In this document: one piece after another, positions 42,932 through 52,657 of the stretch
How positions within the stretch are numbered: the first letter of the stretch is position 1
How the letters are laid out: each line of letters opens with the position of its first letter
NCBI GenBank assembly: GCA_963800975.1
Contig: CAWDDB010000006.1
Location: 1-64,000 of the forward strand
Direction of reading: 5' to 3'
Length of the DNA: 64,000 nucleotides
Source: JALYGY01 sp963800975
GTDB taxonomy: Bacteria > Actinomycetota > Rubrobacteria > Rubrobacterales > Rubrobacteraceae
Program-made: the position numbers and the translations under genes
Notes under the pieces: model-generated
Databases searched by the model: none
What the model saw: only the letters and a program-made list of their open reading frames with translations
What the model was told of the DNA's origin: nothing

Positions 42932-42957
42932 GCGGCGCTCCCTCCCGGGGGCGCCGC
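42932..42957 (+). terminator. Hairpin terminator after sqd1
   Basis: gcggcgctccc and gggggcgccgc form a GC-rich stem around tccc and are followed by ttctat, 28 bases after the sqd1 stop. Confidence 0.7.
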
Positions 42958-43002
42958 TTCTATATGCGGGGAGACTCGCCAGCACTCGATGCCCGTCGGC
43001 CT

Positions 43003-44210
43003 CTAGGCTACAAATCTCCAGGTCACGAAGAGGGCGCAGAGGATGAGAGAGAAGCCGGCGCTCAGGAGGAGCCAGACGACGACGCTCCGGCCCCTTCAGC
43101 AGCGCCCCGAGCACGATAAAGAGGGGGAAGGCCACGAGCACGTAGCGCGGCAGGCCCATGAGCGGGCCCAGCGGCGTGCCGAAGAGGGTTGGGGGCAGGA
43201 TGAGCAGAAGGGAATAGACGCTCAGATCCGGCGGCAGCACCCTCAGGCCGGCGATCGAGGAGCGCCAGCGCGAGGCCGAGAAAGATGAGGTTGTACGCGT
43301 TGTTCGCCGCCCCGAGGTGGTCCGCGATCCGCCCGAGCGACGGGTCGGCCCAGAGGCTCGCGCTAAAGAGCCGGCCCAGACCCTCGCCGCCGCGTGTAAG
43401 GGCCGCCAGCAGGGAGCTCAGCGGGCCGGTCGCCTCGCGGCCCCAGCGGGCCTGCTCGGTGTAGAACAGCAGCGGGTCCCCGAAGCGAGACCAGAGGTAG
43501 GCCGCGTAGAGGGCCAGGCCCGAGGGCGCCAGGGCGAGGTAGAGGCCGCGCCACCGGTAGTGGCCGCGGTTTCTCGCCCACTCGTAGACGAGCGGTACGA
43601 GGAGGAAGACGCCGACGTTGCGGGTGGCCGTGGCGAGGCCGGCGAGCAGGCAGGCGAGCAGCAGGTCGCGCCTGACCCTGAGGGCCCACAGGGAGCCGGC
43701 CGATAGCGCGAGGAACAGGCTCTCCGTGTAGGCCGCGTTGAGGAAGAAGCTGGTGGGGAAGAACGCGAGGGTGAGGACGGCAACCCGGGCCGCGCGCTCC
43801 CCCCACCCGTCCTCCGCTATCTGGTAGACGAAATACAGGGCAAATGGGAGCGCAAGCAGCGAGACCAGCGGACCCCAGGCGGAGAGCGTCTCGGGGGAGA
43901 TGGGCCCCCCGAAGAGCTCGGCGAACGAGCGCATCAGGAGCGGGTAGAGCGGGAAGAACGCAGGCGAGACGTTGTCCGGGGGCTGCAGGTACCCGCCCGC
44001 GGCCAGGGCGACGTAGTGCTCCCCGTCCCAGTGCGACCAGAGGTTCATCGAGCCGAACGGCACGTCGGCGGTGATGCGCTGGAAACGGCTGACCGGTATG
44101 ACGCTCGCGCACAGGACCCCGGCGGAGAGATAGAAGAGGCGGCTCGCCGCGTACACGAGCAGGACGAAGAGGAGCCCGTCGCGCGTTTTCTCTGTCGTCG
44201 TGCCGTTCAA
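43003..44210 (-). pseudogene. PIG-V-like mannosyltransferase, two frameshifts
   Basis: The frame from 44210 reads a GT-C membrane enzyme: WSHWDGEHYVALAAGGYLQP, SPAFFPLYPLLMRSFAELFG, LTLAFFPTSFFLNAAYTESL and ATRNVGVFLLVPLVYEWARN are PIG-V family hallmarks. It then breaks near 43258; the next frame reads IAGLRVLPPDLSVYSLLLIL and GLPRYVLVAFPLFIVLGALL. It breaks again near 43080, and a third frame completes WLLLSAGFSLILCALFVTWR to the stop at 43003. Each break is one extra base. The gene is either recently inactivated or affected by sequencing errors. Intact, it would transfer a lipid-linked hexose outside the membrane. Confidence 0.7.
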
Positions 44211-44235
44211 CGGGGGCGGTGGACCCGAGGCGCAA

Positions 44236-46401
44236 TCATCGCGTCAGGTCCCTCAGCCTGCGGTCTCGCGACGAGCTGACGATGAGGACGTCGTCGTTCT
44301 CGAAGGCCTTCTCGTAGAGGTCGGGCCTGGCCTTGAAGCCGCTCCAGTAGTCCCTCACGGGCCTGTCCGGCATCTCCTTGTAGAGCACGACGTAGTCCAC
44401 CTCGTGTTTCGCGCAAGAGCTCTTCCGTGCGCCCGCTCTGCGGGGTGCGTGATCACGTACATGACGTCCGTCGGCGGCTCCGGTCCCGTGGGAGGCAGGT
44501 CCCTGGGGTTGGATATCTGCATCGGCTCGAAGGACTGGAGGGCCGAGTAGCCACCCATGGCGAGCATCATGCGGGATGGGACCTGGTTGGCGTGGGGGCT
44601 GACGACGATGTTGCCGCCGTCGTTGTGTTCCCCGAGCCACCGCCCGCGGCCGCTATCTCCGGCGTCATCGTCAACTGGACGCTGGGGCTGCTTGCGCTCT
44701 CGAGGCTGCTCACCGCCCGCGCCCCGACGAGGGTGGTGCTCGTGATCACGGCCAGGGAGGCGACGAAGACGGCGGCCGCGGGCCTTCTTTGGGTGGCTGA
44801 GAGGGAGCGCAGGATCGCCAGGAGGGCGAGGGCGGCGAAGACGGCGAGGGGGACGCCGAGGTCGCGTCCGAAGCGCTGCGGGAAGCCCGTCAGCGGCGTG
44901 AGGCTGCCCGCGAACAGCAGCAGGACCCACGACAAAAGGGTCAGGTAAGCGAGGGCCTGAGGGACGGTGGTTCTCCTCCACAGCAGCTCGCCCACCACGA
45001 GGAAGATACCGAGCAATCCAAGCCACGCCGCCGGCTGCGAGACCATGTTCCCGAGCAGGAAGTCGAGCGTGTAGGGCGTCTGGGTGCCCATCGCCATCGT
45101 CACGGCGTCCCCGTCGAGCTCGACCCCGAACCAGCCCCCGAAGAGGCCCGCGATCGCGCTCTCCCAGGTCGTAGGTGCCCCACGCGTAGAGAACCGAGAG
45201 CGCCCCGACCAGCGCCAGCGAGAGAAAGAGCCCCACGCCCTTCGGTCTCTCGCGCACGAAGAGGTAGGGCACGAAGAATAGCCCGACCACGGCCAGGATC
45301 GCGGCCAGATAGAGGCTCGCCACCGGGTGGTAGAGCACCACGGAGGACCCGAGAGCGCCGAGCAGGAGGCCGCCCGGATCGAAGGGGAGAGGCGTAGGCC
45401 GTTACGAGGCCGGCCACGAAGAGCACCACCAGGAACTGGGAGGCCACCAGGTTCGGGTACATCGCGTCGTTGTAGTAGTAGTAGGTGCCGCCAAGCAGCA
45501 CCGAGAAGAAGCGCCGCCGCCACACCGCACTCCCAGCCCCACAGCCTGTTGGCCACCACGTAGAGGGCGAGGGCGGGCAGGAGGTGCAGCAGGGGTGCCA
45601 CAACCGGAAAGAGCTCAGCGGATCGAGCCCGCTCAGGCGCGAGAGGACGGCGGTGATCGAGTGGAAGCCGGGAGGGTAGATGAGGTACGGTTCGATCTCC
45701 CCTTCGGTCATCATGAGGTTGCCATAACCGCGTGGGAGTAGTGGTCGACGCCGCGCATAAAGGGCCAGTCGTGCAGCACGGGACCCGAGTAGCCGCGCAC
45801 CAGGGCGAGCAGGAGCACGGCGGGCAGGAGCAGGCGCCGCAACAGAGGCGCCGCGTCGCTCGCGGCCTCGGCCTGGCCGGGTCCGGGCTGGGGCGGGGGA
45901 GGCTCGCGGGAGTCGACCAGGTGAACGATCCCCGCGAAGCAGATCAGGACCAGGATCGCGATCAGAACCCCGAGCGTCGGCACGAAGCCGACCGTGACCA
46001 GGGGTTCGATCGGCACGCGGGGCAGCGCCCCGATAACCACGCCGAGCCCGAGCGCCAGCCGCGGCGGTGAACAGGATGAGCGCGGGCGTGCCGAGAGGAG
46101 CGGGCGACGAGGCGACGGGCTCCGTGGTGCCCTTTGCCGTCCCGAACCTCAGGTAGGCCACCAGCCCGGCGGCGAAAACCGCCAGCGGGGCGGCCAAGGC
46201 GGCAGCCGTGCCGATGCCAACGCCCAACACGCGGGTGGGCACCAGGAGGACGGCGGGGACCAGCGCCATCGACAGCGCCACCGAGAAGGCGACCTGCTCT
46301 GCGAGGTCGGCCGATCCGCGCAGGACCCTCGCCCAGAACCACCCCGGAAGGACGCATATCGCGACCGCCACGGGCACCGCCACCATCAGGTCGAGCAACA
46401 C
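44236..46401 (-). pseudogene. GT-C membrane glycosyltransferase, multiply frameshifted paralogue
   Basis: Pieces in all three frames match in order the intact gene at 52654-54708. From a GTG near 46401: VAICVLPGWFWARVL and FAAGLVAYLRFGTAKG; then LVRGYSGPVLHDWPFMRGVD, YLIYPPGFHSITAVLSRLSG, LYVVANRLWGWECGVAAAL, GGTYYYYNDAMYPNLVASQF, VLYHPVASLYLAAILAVVGL, AMGTQTPYTLDFLLGNMVSQ, LTGFPQRFGRDLGVPLAVFA, EHNDGGNIVVSPHANQVPSR and finally VDYVVLYKEMPDRPVRDYWS. At least eight frame changes, both insertions and deletions, are needed. It is a decayed duplicate unless the sequence is poor here. Its role would have been like that of its intact paralogue. Confidence 0.75.
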
Positions 46402-46638
46402 GCTTTGCCCCTGATCTGCCGCCTCCCACGCACGCTGGTAGCTTAGCAAGATCCTTTGTTGGTGCCATCGCGTAAGGACGCGTGGTGCGCAGACCAATCG
46501 TGATTTTTGCGCGGAGCAGATTTACATTCGAGGGCCGGTTCTATACAATCTCGCCGGCATGATTCGCGTGGCACATACACGACGCCGTGCGGCCCGCGCC
46601 GCGAACCGGACGGAGGCAACAATGGCGGTAGCAAAGGG

Positions 46639-47689
46639 ATGACAGCGGAGCACGTACGTTTCGCGGGCGTCATCGTGGCCGTCCTCTTCGCCCTGTACGG
46701 CATCGTCAGGTACCGTCGCGGCGGGTGGAGCCGGTTCGGCCTGCTCCTCAGCCTGCTAATAGCCGTCGGGGGTGGCCCTCGTCTCGGTGCTGCCACAGGT
46801 GGGAGAGATATTCACCAGCCTGTTCGGCCTGGAGGACCGCGGCTTCGCGCTCCTCTCGTTCGCGGTCCTGCTGCTCTTCGCCCTGTTCCTCTACATGCTC
46901 AACCAGGTGCAGGAGGCCAGGCGGCGCAGCGGCGAGATCGTTACGGGCCTCGCCGTTCGCCAGTTCACGGATCAGTACCTTGCGCGAGAGAACCCGTCCC
47001 CGGATCGGCGCGAGATACTCATCATAGTCCCGGCCTACGACGAGGAGGGAGGCATCAGGAGCGTACTCCGCAAGGTGCCGAAGGAGGTCCTCGGGTACGG
47101 GGTGAAGATCGTCGTAGTCGACGACGGCTCCACCGACGCCACAGCGGCCATCGTTCGCGAGGAGGGCTTTCCCATAGTCACCCACGTCGTCAACCGTGGT
47201 CAGGGCGACGCGCTGCGCACCGGCTTCGCCATAGCCCAGGCTGAGGCAGCCGACATCGTCATCAACCTCGACGCGGACGGCCAGTACAAGCCGGAGGAGA
47301 TCGAGAGGCTCGTCCGGCCGATAATCGAAGACAGGGCCGACTTCGTGCTCGGCTCGCGCTTCATGGGCTACTACGAGGAGGCCGGCAGCGTCCGCCACGT
47401 CGGCGTGGTGTTCTTCTCGAAGCTGATCTCGCTCCTCACCGGCGTCAAGATCAGCGACTGCACCAACGGCTTCAGGGCGATAAGGGTCTCCGAGCTGCAC
47501 AAGCTCGACCTGCGCGAGGACCGCTTCAACGCCACGGAGATCATCCTCGAAGGGCTCAACAGCAAGCTGCGCTTCGAGCAGGTGCCCGTCACCATGCTGA
47601 GCCGCGCGGCCGGCGAGACCAAGAAGCCGCCGAAGCTCGCCTACCCGCTCGGGGTCTTCCGGGTGATAATCCAGACCTGGCTCCGGTAA
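46639..47689 (+). CDS. DPM1-like glycosyltransferase with DUF2304 domain (one frameshift)
   Basis: ATG 46639, with AAAGGG before it, reads a DUF2304 N-terminus (MTAEHVRFAGVIVAVLFALY, GGWSRFGLLLSLLIAVG). The frame breaks in a five-G run near 46768; the rest (VALVSVLPQVGEIFTSLFGL, then the GT2 domain) runs to 47689. The GT2 part has ILIIVPAYDEEGGIRSVLRK, IVVVDDGSTDATAAIV, NLDADGQYKPEEI and LGSRFMGYYEEAG, as in dolichol- or undecaprenol-phosphate sugar synthases. It would charge a lipid carrier with a sugar for the GT-C enzymes nearby. If the shift is real, an internal start at 46772 still gives 305 residues. Confidence 0.82.
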
Positions 47690-47690
47690 G

Positions 47691-47725
47691 AATTCGGAAT
47701 TGTGAATGAGGAATGTGGAATTGGG
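47691..47725. repeat. AT-rich intergenic repeat, left arm
   Basis: A run of related words aattcggaattgtgaatg and aggaatgtggaattggg lies directly after the glycosyltransferase stop. It pairs imperfectly with 47820-47856. A related copy follows the sulfatase gene at 56458-56500. Both are followed by gtgcctgacc. Confidence 0.6.
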
Positions 47726-47819
47726 AGGTAGGGTGCCTGACCCACTCGCCTCATCGCCTAAAGACCTCAAGGCCCTTTAGCCTCGGTTCGTGGATAGCAC
47801 GAACCTCTCGCAGGCCATC

Positions 47820-47856
47820 AATTCACTATTCGCAATTCACCATTCCAAATTCCGAA
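47820..47856. repeat. AT-rich intergenic repeat, right arm
   Basis: This stretch (aattcactattcgcaattca, ccattccaaattccgaa) is an approximate inverse complement of 47691-47725, so together they form a ~165-bp element with inverted ends. Confidence 0.6.
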
Positions 47857-47876
47857 GCCTGATACCTTTCTAGGCG

Positions 47877-49185
47877 ATGATGGACTTCCTCAAAGGAAGG
47901 CAGGGCGCGAGCGCCGGGAGCCTGTTTATCGGGCTCTCTTTCCTGCTTGCGGGGGCGCTGACCTTCGTCTTCCAGGGCGTCGCGACGCGGGCGCTCGGGG
48001 GACCGGCCGGGTACGCGCCGGTGGCGTTGCTCTGGAACGCGACGTTCCTGGTCGTCCAGGTGCTCTGGGTTGCCGCGACGCAGACCCTCGGGCGCCACGT
48101 CGCCGAACGGGAGGCGCGTGGGGAGGATTGGGAGCCCGTCGTCGCTTCGGTGCGGCGCTGGCAGGCCTGGCTGCTCGCCGCCTTCGTGGTGGTGGCGCTG
48201 GCTTCGAGCCCGCTGCTGACCGCGCTGGTCTTCAAGGACCCCTGGATCACGGCCGCTTTCGTCGTTGCGGTGGCCGTCTACGCGCCCGAGTATTTCAGGC
48301 GCGGCATCTTCAACGGGCACAGGCAGAGCACGCGGATGGGCGCCCAGATCGTGGCCGAGGCGTCGAGCCGGGTCGCGATCGCCGTCGTCTTCCTGGTTGC
48401 GGGCGCCGGCGTGGTCGGTCCGGCCCTCGCCATCGTGCTGGCACCGGTCGTCGGGGTGCTGGCCGTCCGCCCGGCGCGGGTGCCGCCGCCGACGAAAGAG
48501 GGCGAGCCCTTCTCGACCGGGAGCGCGCTGCGATTCGCGGGGCCGGTTCTCGTCTGCATGGCCTGCGCCCAGACGCTGGCCAGCGGCGGCGTGATCCTGA
48601 CCGGGCTGCTCGGCGGGACAGCCGCTCAGGTGGGGCTCTTCGGCGCGGCCCTGATCTTCACCCGCATACCTCAGTACGTCATGAGCCCGGTGATCGGCGC
48701 CCTGCTGCCGCACGCCAGCCGCGCGCTATCGACCGGGGGACGCTCGGCGCTCGACCGTTTCGCGGGACGGTCGGTGATGCTCGTCGGCGCGGTCGGGGTT
48801 GCCATGGTCTGGGGCGCCTGGATTCTAGGCGAGTGGGGCCTCAAGGTGTTCGCCGGGGAGCGCTACGTCGCGGATAATACGCTGCTCGCCGCGCTGGCCG
48901 CGCTCGCCGCCTTCTACCTGCTCTCCGAGACCCTCAGCCAGATGCTCTTCGCTCTCGGGACACGCCAGGCTCGCGGCGCTCGGATGGCTCGTGGGTCTGA
49001 TCGCCTCAGCCGCGTGCCTGGCGGCCGTGCAGGCTGAGATCCTCTCCAGGATATCCTTCTCCCTCGCACTCGGCGCGCTCGTGGCGGCCGTCGCGCAGGC
49101 GGCGTTCTACCTCGGCGCCCGGAGAAGCCGGGTTGGGGGCGCGAGCCCCGTCACGGATCCCGAGGACCCGACCCCGATCCCGTAA
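47877..49185 (+). CDS. Polysaccharide flippase (Wzx-like), frameshift near the end
   Basis: ATG 47877 starts a multi-helix membrane protein of the MOP/Wzx type: SLFIGLSFLLAGALTFVFQG, YAPVALLWNATFLVVQVLWV, YAPEYFRRGIFNGHRQSTRM, RIPQYVMSPVIGALLPHASR and LAAFYLLSETLSQMLFALG. Near 48958 one extra base shifts the frame. The natural continuation (HARLAALGWLVGLIASAACL, then FSLALGALVAAVAQAAFYLG) reaches a stop at 49185, giving about 435 residues; without correction the frame stops at 49037. It would flip lipid-linked sugars across the membrane for the surface-glycan pathway. Confidence 0.78.
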
Positions 49186-50152
49186 ACCACGCCACGGTGC
49201 GACGCAGGCCCTCGTCGAGGCCGACCTCGGCCTGCCAGCCGAGCATCCGCTTGGCCTTGGAGGTGTCGGCGTAGTTGCGGCGGACCTCGCCGCGGCGCGC
49301 CTCGGCGTTGCGGACCTCGACGTCCCCGATCCCGGCGGAGGCGAGGACCGGCAGGAGCCTGTCTGTCAGCTCACGCACGGTGGTCTCGGCGCTGGTTGCT
49401 ATCTGGAAGACCTCGCCCCCGACGCCCTCGACGGTGGCCGCCAGCCTCACCGCCCGGATGAGATCCCCCACGTAGATGAAGTCGCGCGTCTGGGTGCCGT
49501 CGCCGTAGATCTCCAGCACCTCGCCTTCCGTGGCCCGCTTGATGAACCTGGCGACGACGCTGTTCTTGTGACCCGAGAGCGGCCCGTAGACGTTGCCGAA
49601 GCGCAGGGCCACCGTATCCACGCCGAAGGTGCCCGAGTAGGCCGAGCAGTAACCTTCCCCCGAGAGCTTGCTCGCCCCGTAGGGCGAGACCGGGTGCGGG
49701 ACCATCTCCTCGTGGATGGGCGGCTCCGCGTCCCCGATAGTCGTGCCCCCGCTCGAGGCGAAGACGAAGCGCCCCACGCCGTTCAGCCTCGCCGCCTCCA
49801 GGTAGTTGAGCGTGCCAATAACGTTGCTCATGCAGTCGGCCCTCGGGTTCTCTATCGAGGGCATAACCCCCGTGTTTGCGGCGAGGTGCACGATCGCGTC
49901 CGCGCCTTCGGCGGCTCGCAGGGCTAGATCCTCGTCAAGTATGTCGCCCACGACGAGCTCGACGGGGGAGCCGCCCATGGCGCCGGTCTCCCCGGCTGGC
50001 GTCTCGACGAACTCGCAGACGCCGGCAAGGTCCTCGCGCTCGCCGACGGCCAGGTTGTCGACCACCCGGACGGCGTGACCGCCCTCCTCGACGAGGGACC
50101 TGACCAGGGCCACGCCTATAAACCCGCAGCCTCCGGTGATCAGCCAGTTCAC
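49151..50152 (-). CDS. NAD-dependent nucleotide-sugar epimerase/dehydratase
   Basis: GTG 50152 gives 333 residues. MNWLITGGCGFIGVALVRSL is the NAD-binding site. ADAIVHLAANTGVMPSIENP, catalytic Ser region FVFASSGGTTIGDAE, Tyr/Lys in VSPYGASKLSGEGYCSA, and FGNVYGPLSGHKNSVVARFI are typical of UDP-glucose 4-epimerase-like enzymes (GalE/WbpP branch). It probably supplies an activated sugar to the glycosyltransferases nearby. It converges on the flippase gene and overlaps its corrected 3' end. Confidence 0.88.
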   Translation of the reverse strand: MNWLITGGCGFIGVALVRSLVEEGGHAVRVVDNLAVGEREDLAGVCEFVETPAGETGAMGGSPVELVVGDILDEDLALRAAEGADAIVHLAANTGVMPSIENPRADCMSNVIGTLNYLEAARLNGVGRFVFASSGGTTIGDAEPPIHEEMVPHPVSPYGASKLSGEGYCSAYSGTFGVDTVALRFGNVYGPLSGHKNSVVARFIKRATEGEVLEIYGDGTQTRDFIYVGDLIRAVRLAATVEGVGGEVFQIATSAETTVRELTDRLLPVLASAGIGDVEVRNAEARRGEVRRNYADTSKAKRMLGWQAEVGLDEGLRRTVAWFTGSGSGPRDP

Positions 50153-50303
50153 GCCGCACCCAACCGTATCCGCCTCATGAACTTACCTCCCGCCGCAGGA
50201 CGCTTTCCGCCAGAAGCAGCCTACATTGTTAGCAGAAATCCGGGCGAGCGCTCGGGGCGGGGCGGTGGCAGAATACGGCTCGAGACTTGCGGGAGGTGAG
50301 CTC

Positions 50304-51038
50304 GTGACGACTCGAGGGCAACGGCGGTCGACGGGACCCGGCGGGGAGCGGCCAGGTTACGTCTTTGAGCGGTTCCGGGTGGAGCGCGGGTGCGTCGGCT
50401 ACGTGGTCGCCGACGAGGAGACGCGCCAGGCGGCCATCGTCGACCCGGAGATAGAGATGGTCGAGCCGATGCTCGACTTCGTCTTCGAGCTCGGCCTGAA
50501 GCCGATCTACGTCGTGGACACCCACACGCACGCGGACCACCTCTCCGCCGCGCGGGAGCTGAAGTCCAAGACCATCGCCAGGGTCGTTATGCACGAGGAG
50601 GCGCCGTCGAGCGCCGTGGACCTGAGGGTGGAGGACGGGGACAGGCTGTGGCTCGGCGAGGACCTGCCGCTCAAGTTCCTGCACACCCCGGGCCACGCCA
50701 AGGACCTGGTCTCGGTCGTGCTGCCTGGCAGGATCCTCACGGCCGACGCGCTGCTGATGGGGTCCTGCGGCCGCACCGACCTTCCGAACGGCAACGCAAC
50801 CAGGCAGTACCATACGCTCTACTACGTGTTCAGGAGCCTGCCGGACGAACTGCTCGTATACCCCGGACACGACTACGAGGACCAAGGCCACTCCACCCTC
50901 GGCGAGGAGAAGGTGAGCAACCCCAAGATGAACTTCCCCTCCGAGGAGGAGTTCGTCCGTTACATGGAGAAGGAGAACCCGGAGACGCTAACCCCGGTCC
51001 ATCAGCTCGCCGACGCCCTCAAGGCCAACATGGCCTGA
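50304..51038 (+). CDS. ETHE1-like persulfide dioxygenase (metallo-beta-lactamase fold)
   Basis: GTG 50304, preceded by GGGAGGTGAG, gives 244 residues. THTHADHLSAARELKSK holds the metal His/Asp cluster. FLHTPGHAKDLVSVVL, ADALLMGSCGRTDLPNGNA and LLVYPGHDYEDQGHSTLGEE follow. The GRTD and later NPKM segments are characteristic of ETHE1-type enzymes, which oxidise glutathione or other low-molecular-weight persulfides to sulfite. Sulfite is the sulfur donor for UDP-sulfoquinovose synthase 9 kb upstream, so a link is attractive but inferred. Confidence 0.83.
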   Translation: MTTRGQRRSTGPGGERPGYVFERFRVERGCVGYVVADEETRQAAIVDPEIEMVEPMLDFVFELGLKPIYVVDTHTHADHLSAARELKSKTIARVVMHEEAPSSAVDLRVEDGDRLWLGEDLPLKFLHTPGHAKDLVSVVLPGRILTADALLMGSCGRTDLPNGNATRQYHTLYYVFRSLPDELLVYPGHDYEDQGHSTLGEEKVSNPKMNFPSEEEFVRYMEKENPETLTPVHQLADALKANMA

Positions 51039-51142
51039 CCAGCCGCGGTCCCCGAAGGCACGAAGCTTTATTCGCAAGATATTCTGTAGAATGTGCGGCG
51101 GCGCGAGAGACGCGCACGAATTGCCTTCGTGAGAGAGATGGT

Positions 51143-52615
51143 GTGGACCGAACGTTAACCAGAAGAGATTTCCTGAAGATCGCGGGCGCCGGCGCGGCGG
51201 GGGCGACCCTGCTCGGAACCGCTGGCTGCAGCCGCTTCGCCCAGCTGCCAGAAGAATACCTTCCGAAGGGAGGGTCCAGGATGAACGTCGTCGTTGTGAT
51301 CGTAGACAGCCTGAGAAAGGACCACGTCGGGGCCTACGGCAACGGCTGGATCAGGACGCCGAGCCTGGACGCGCTCTCGAAGGAGAGCCTGCGCTTTACG
51401 CGGGCATATCCCGAGGCGATACCGTCCATCCCGGCGCGGCGCGGGATCCACACCGGGATGCGGTCCTTTCCTTTCAGGGACTGGGAGAAGTGGTACGACG
51501 ACGACGTGGGCCTGAGGGGCTGGCAGCCCATCCCGAGGGACCAGACGACGCTCGCCGAGATTCTCGCGGACGAGGGCTACCAGAACCTGTTCGTCACGGA
51601 CACCCTGCACCAGTTCAGGCCGTTCTACGACATGCACCGCGGCTTCCACGTCTTCCACTTCATCAGGGGCCAGGAGAGGGACTTCTACAGGCCGCGCACG
51701 GCCGCCTCGAGCGAGAGGATCGACGAGGTTTTGATCGGGGGTCCGAGCGCCTCGCACGCCGAAGACATCATGCTGCAGTATCTGGCAAACACCCAGGGCC
51801 GCGCGCGGGAGGAGGACTGGTTCACCCCGCAGGTCTTTATGAAGGGCATGGAGTTTTTGGAGGCGGCCAGGGGCGACCAGCCGTTCTTCCTCGTCGTGGA
51901 CAACTACGACCCGCACGAGCCGTGGGACCCGCCCGAGAAATACACCGCCCTCTACGACGAGGGGTACAACGGCCCGGAGCCCTGGACGTCAAGCAGCGGT
52001 TCCTCGGACTGGCTGACCGAGCGCCAGCTACGGCGCATGCGTGGGCTCTACGCGGGCGAGGTGACGATGATGGACACGTGGCTCGGAAACTTCCTGGGCA
52101 AGATGGAAGAGCTCAACCTCTTCGAGAACACGATGCTGATCCTACTCTCGGATCACGGCCACGCCTTCGGAGAGCACGGCGTCGCCGGCAAGGTTCCCGG
52201 CGCCCTCTACCCGGAGCTAACGGACATCACCTACCTGATACGGCACCCGAGCGGCAAGGGCGCAGGCGAGACGAGCGACTACTTCGCCTCGACCCACGAC
52301 GTCCCCCCGACGGTGCTCGGCGCCCTCGGCATCGAGCCCCCCTCCCCCATGCAGGGGCAGGACCTTACCGTGCTGCTCGACGGCGGCGAGCCCGAGCAGG
52401 CGCGCGAGCACTTCACCGCCGGCTACCACGACCACGTCTGGGCCAGGGACGAGAACTACACCATGTTCGCCAGCACCGACGGGTCCGACCCGAGCCTCTT
52501 CGACCTGCGCAAGGACCCCGAGATGAAGAAGAACATAGCGGGCTCCAACGCCGACATCGTCAAGCGCATGTACGATGGCTACATCGTCGAGGACGCAGGC
52601 GGTTCGCTCACCTAG
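51143..52615 (+). CDS. Exported sulfatase-like protein, Ser nucleophile type (paralogue 2)
   Basis: GTG 51143 gives 490 residues. A twin-arginine signal (LTRRDFLKIAGAGAAGATLL) ends in the lipobox TAGC, so it is a surface lipoprotein. It is similar to the 39983-41488 product along its whole length: VVVVIVDSLRKDHVGAYGNG, LRGWQPIPRDQTTLAEILAD, VVDNYDPHEPWDPPEKYTAL, ILLSDHGHAFGEHG and YFASTHDVPPTVLGALGIEP. The active-site segment reads S95-I-P-A-R99. Ser is used by a subset of sulfatases matured anaerobically, but no maturase is seen. The TAG stop is the edge of the GC palindrome. A GT-C gene converges on it. Confidence 0.86.
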   Translation: MDRTLTRRDFLKIAGAGAAGATLLGTAGCSRFAQLPEEYLPKGGSRMNVVVVIVDSLRKDHVGAYGNGWIRTPSLDALSKESLRFTRAYPEAIPSIPARRGIHTGMRSFPFRDWEKWYDDDVGLRGWQPIPRDQTTLAEILADEGYQNLFVTDTLHQFRPFYDMHRGFHVFHFIRGQERDFYRPRTAASSERIDEVLIGGPSASHAEDIMLQYLANTQGRAREEDWFTPQVFMKGMEFLEAARGDQPFFLVVDNYDPHEPWDPPEKYTALYDEGYNGPEPWTSSSGSSDWLTERQLRRMRGLYAGEVTMMDTWLGNFLGKMEELNLFENTMLILLSDHGHAFGEHGVAGKVPGALYPELTDITYLIRHPSGKGAGETSDYFASTHDVPPTVLGALGIEPPSPMQGQDLTVLLDGGEPEQAREHFTAGYHDHVWARDENYTMFASTDGSDPSLFDLRKDPEMKKNIAGSNADIVKRMYDGYIVEDAGGSLT

Positions 52616-52657
52616 GGGCGGTTCGCGACCCGCCCCTACCGCGCGAACCGCCCCTAC
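52613..52657. repeat. GC palindrome, family copy 4 plus half copy
   Basis: TAGGGGCGGTTCGCGACCCGCCCCTA (52613-52638) is followed by a half copy GCGCGAACCGCCCCTACGCG (52641-52660). The first TAG is the stop of the plus-strand sulfatase-like gene. The CTA at 52654-52656 is the stop of the convergent minus-strand gene. Confidence 0.85.
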
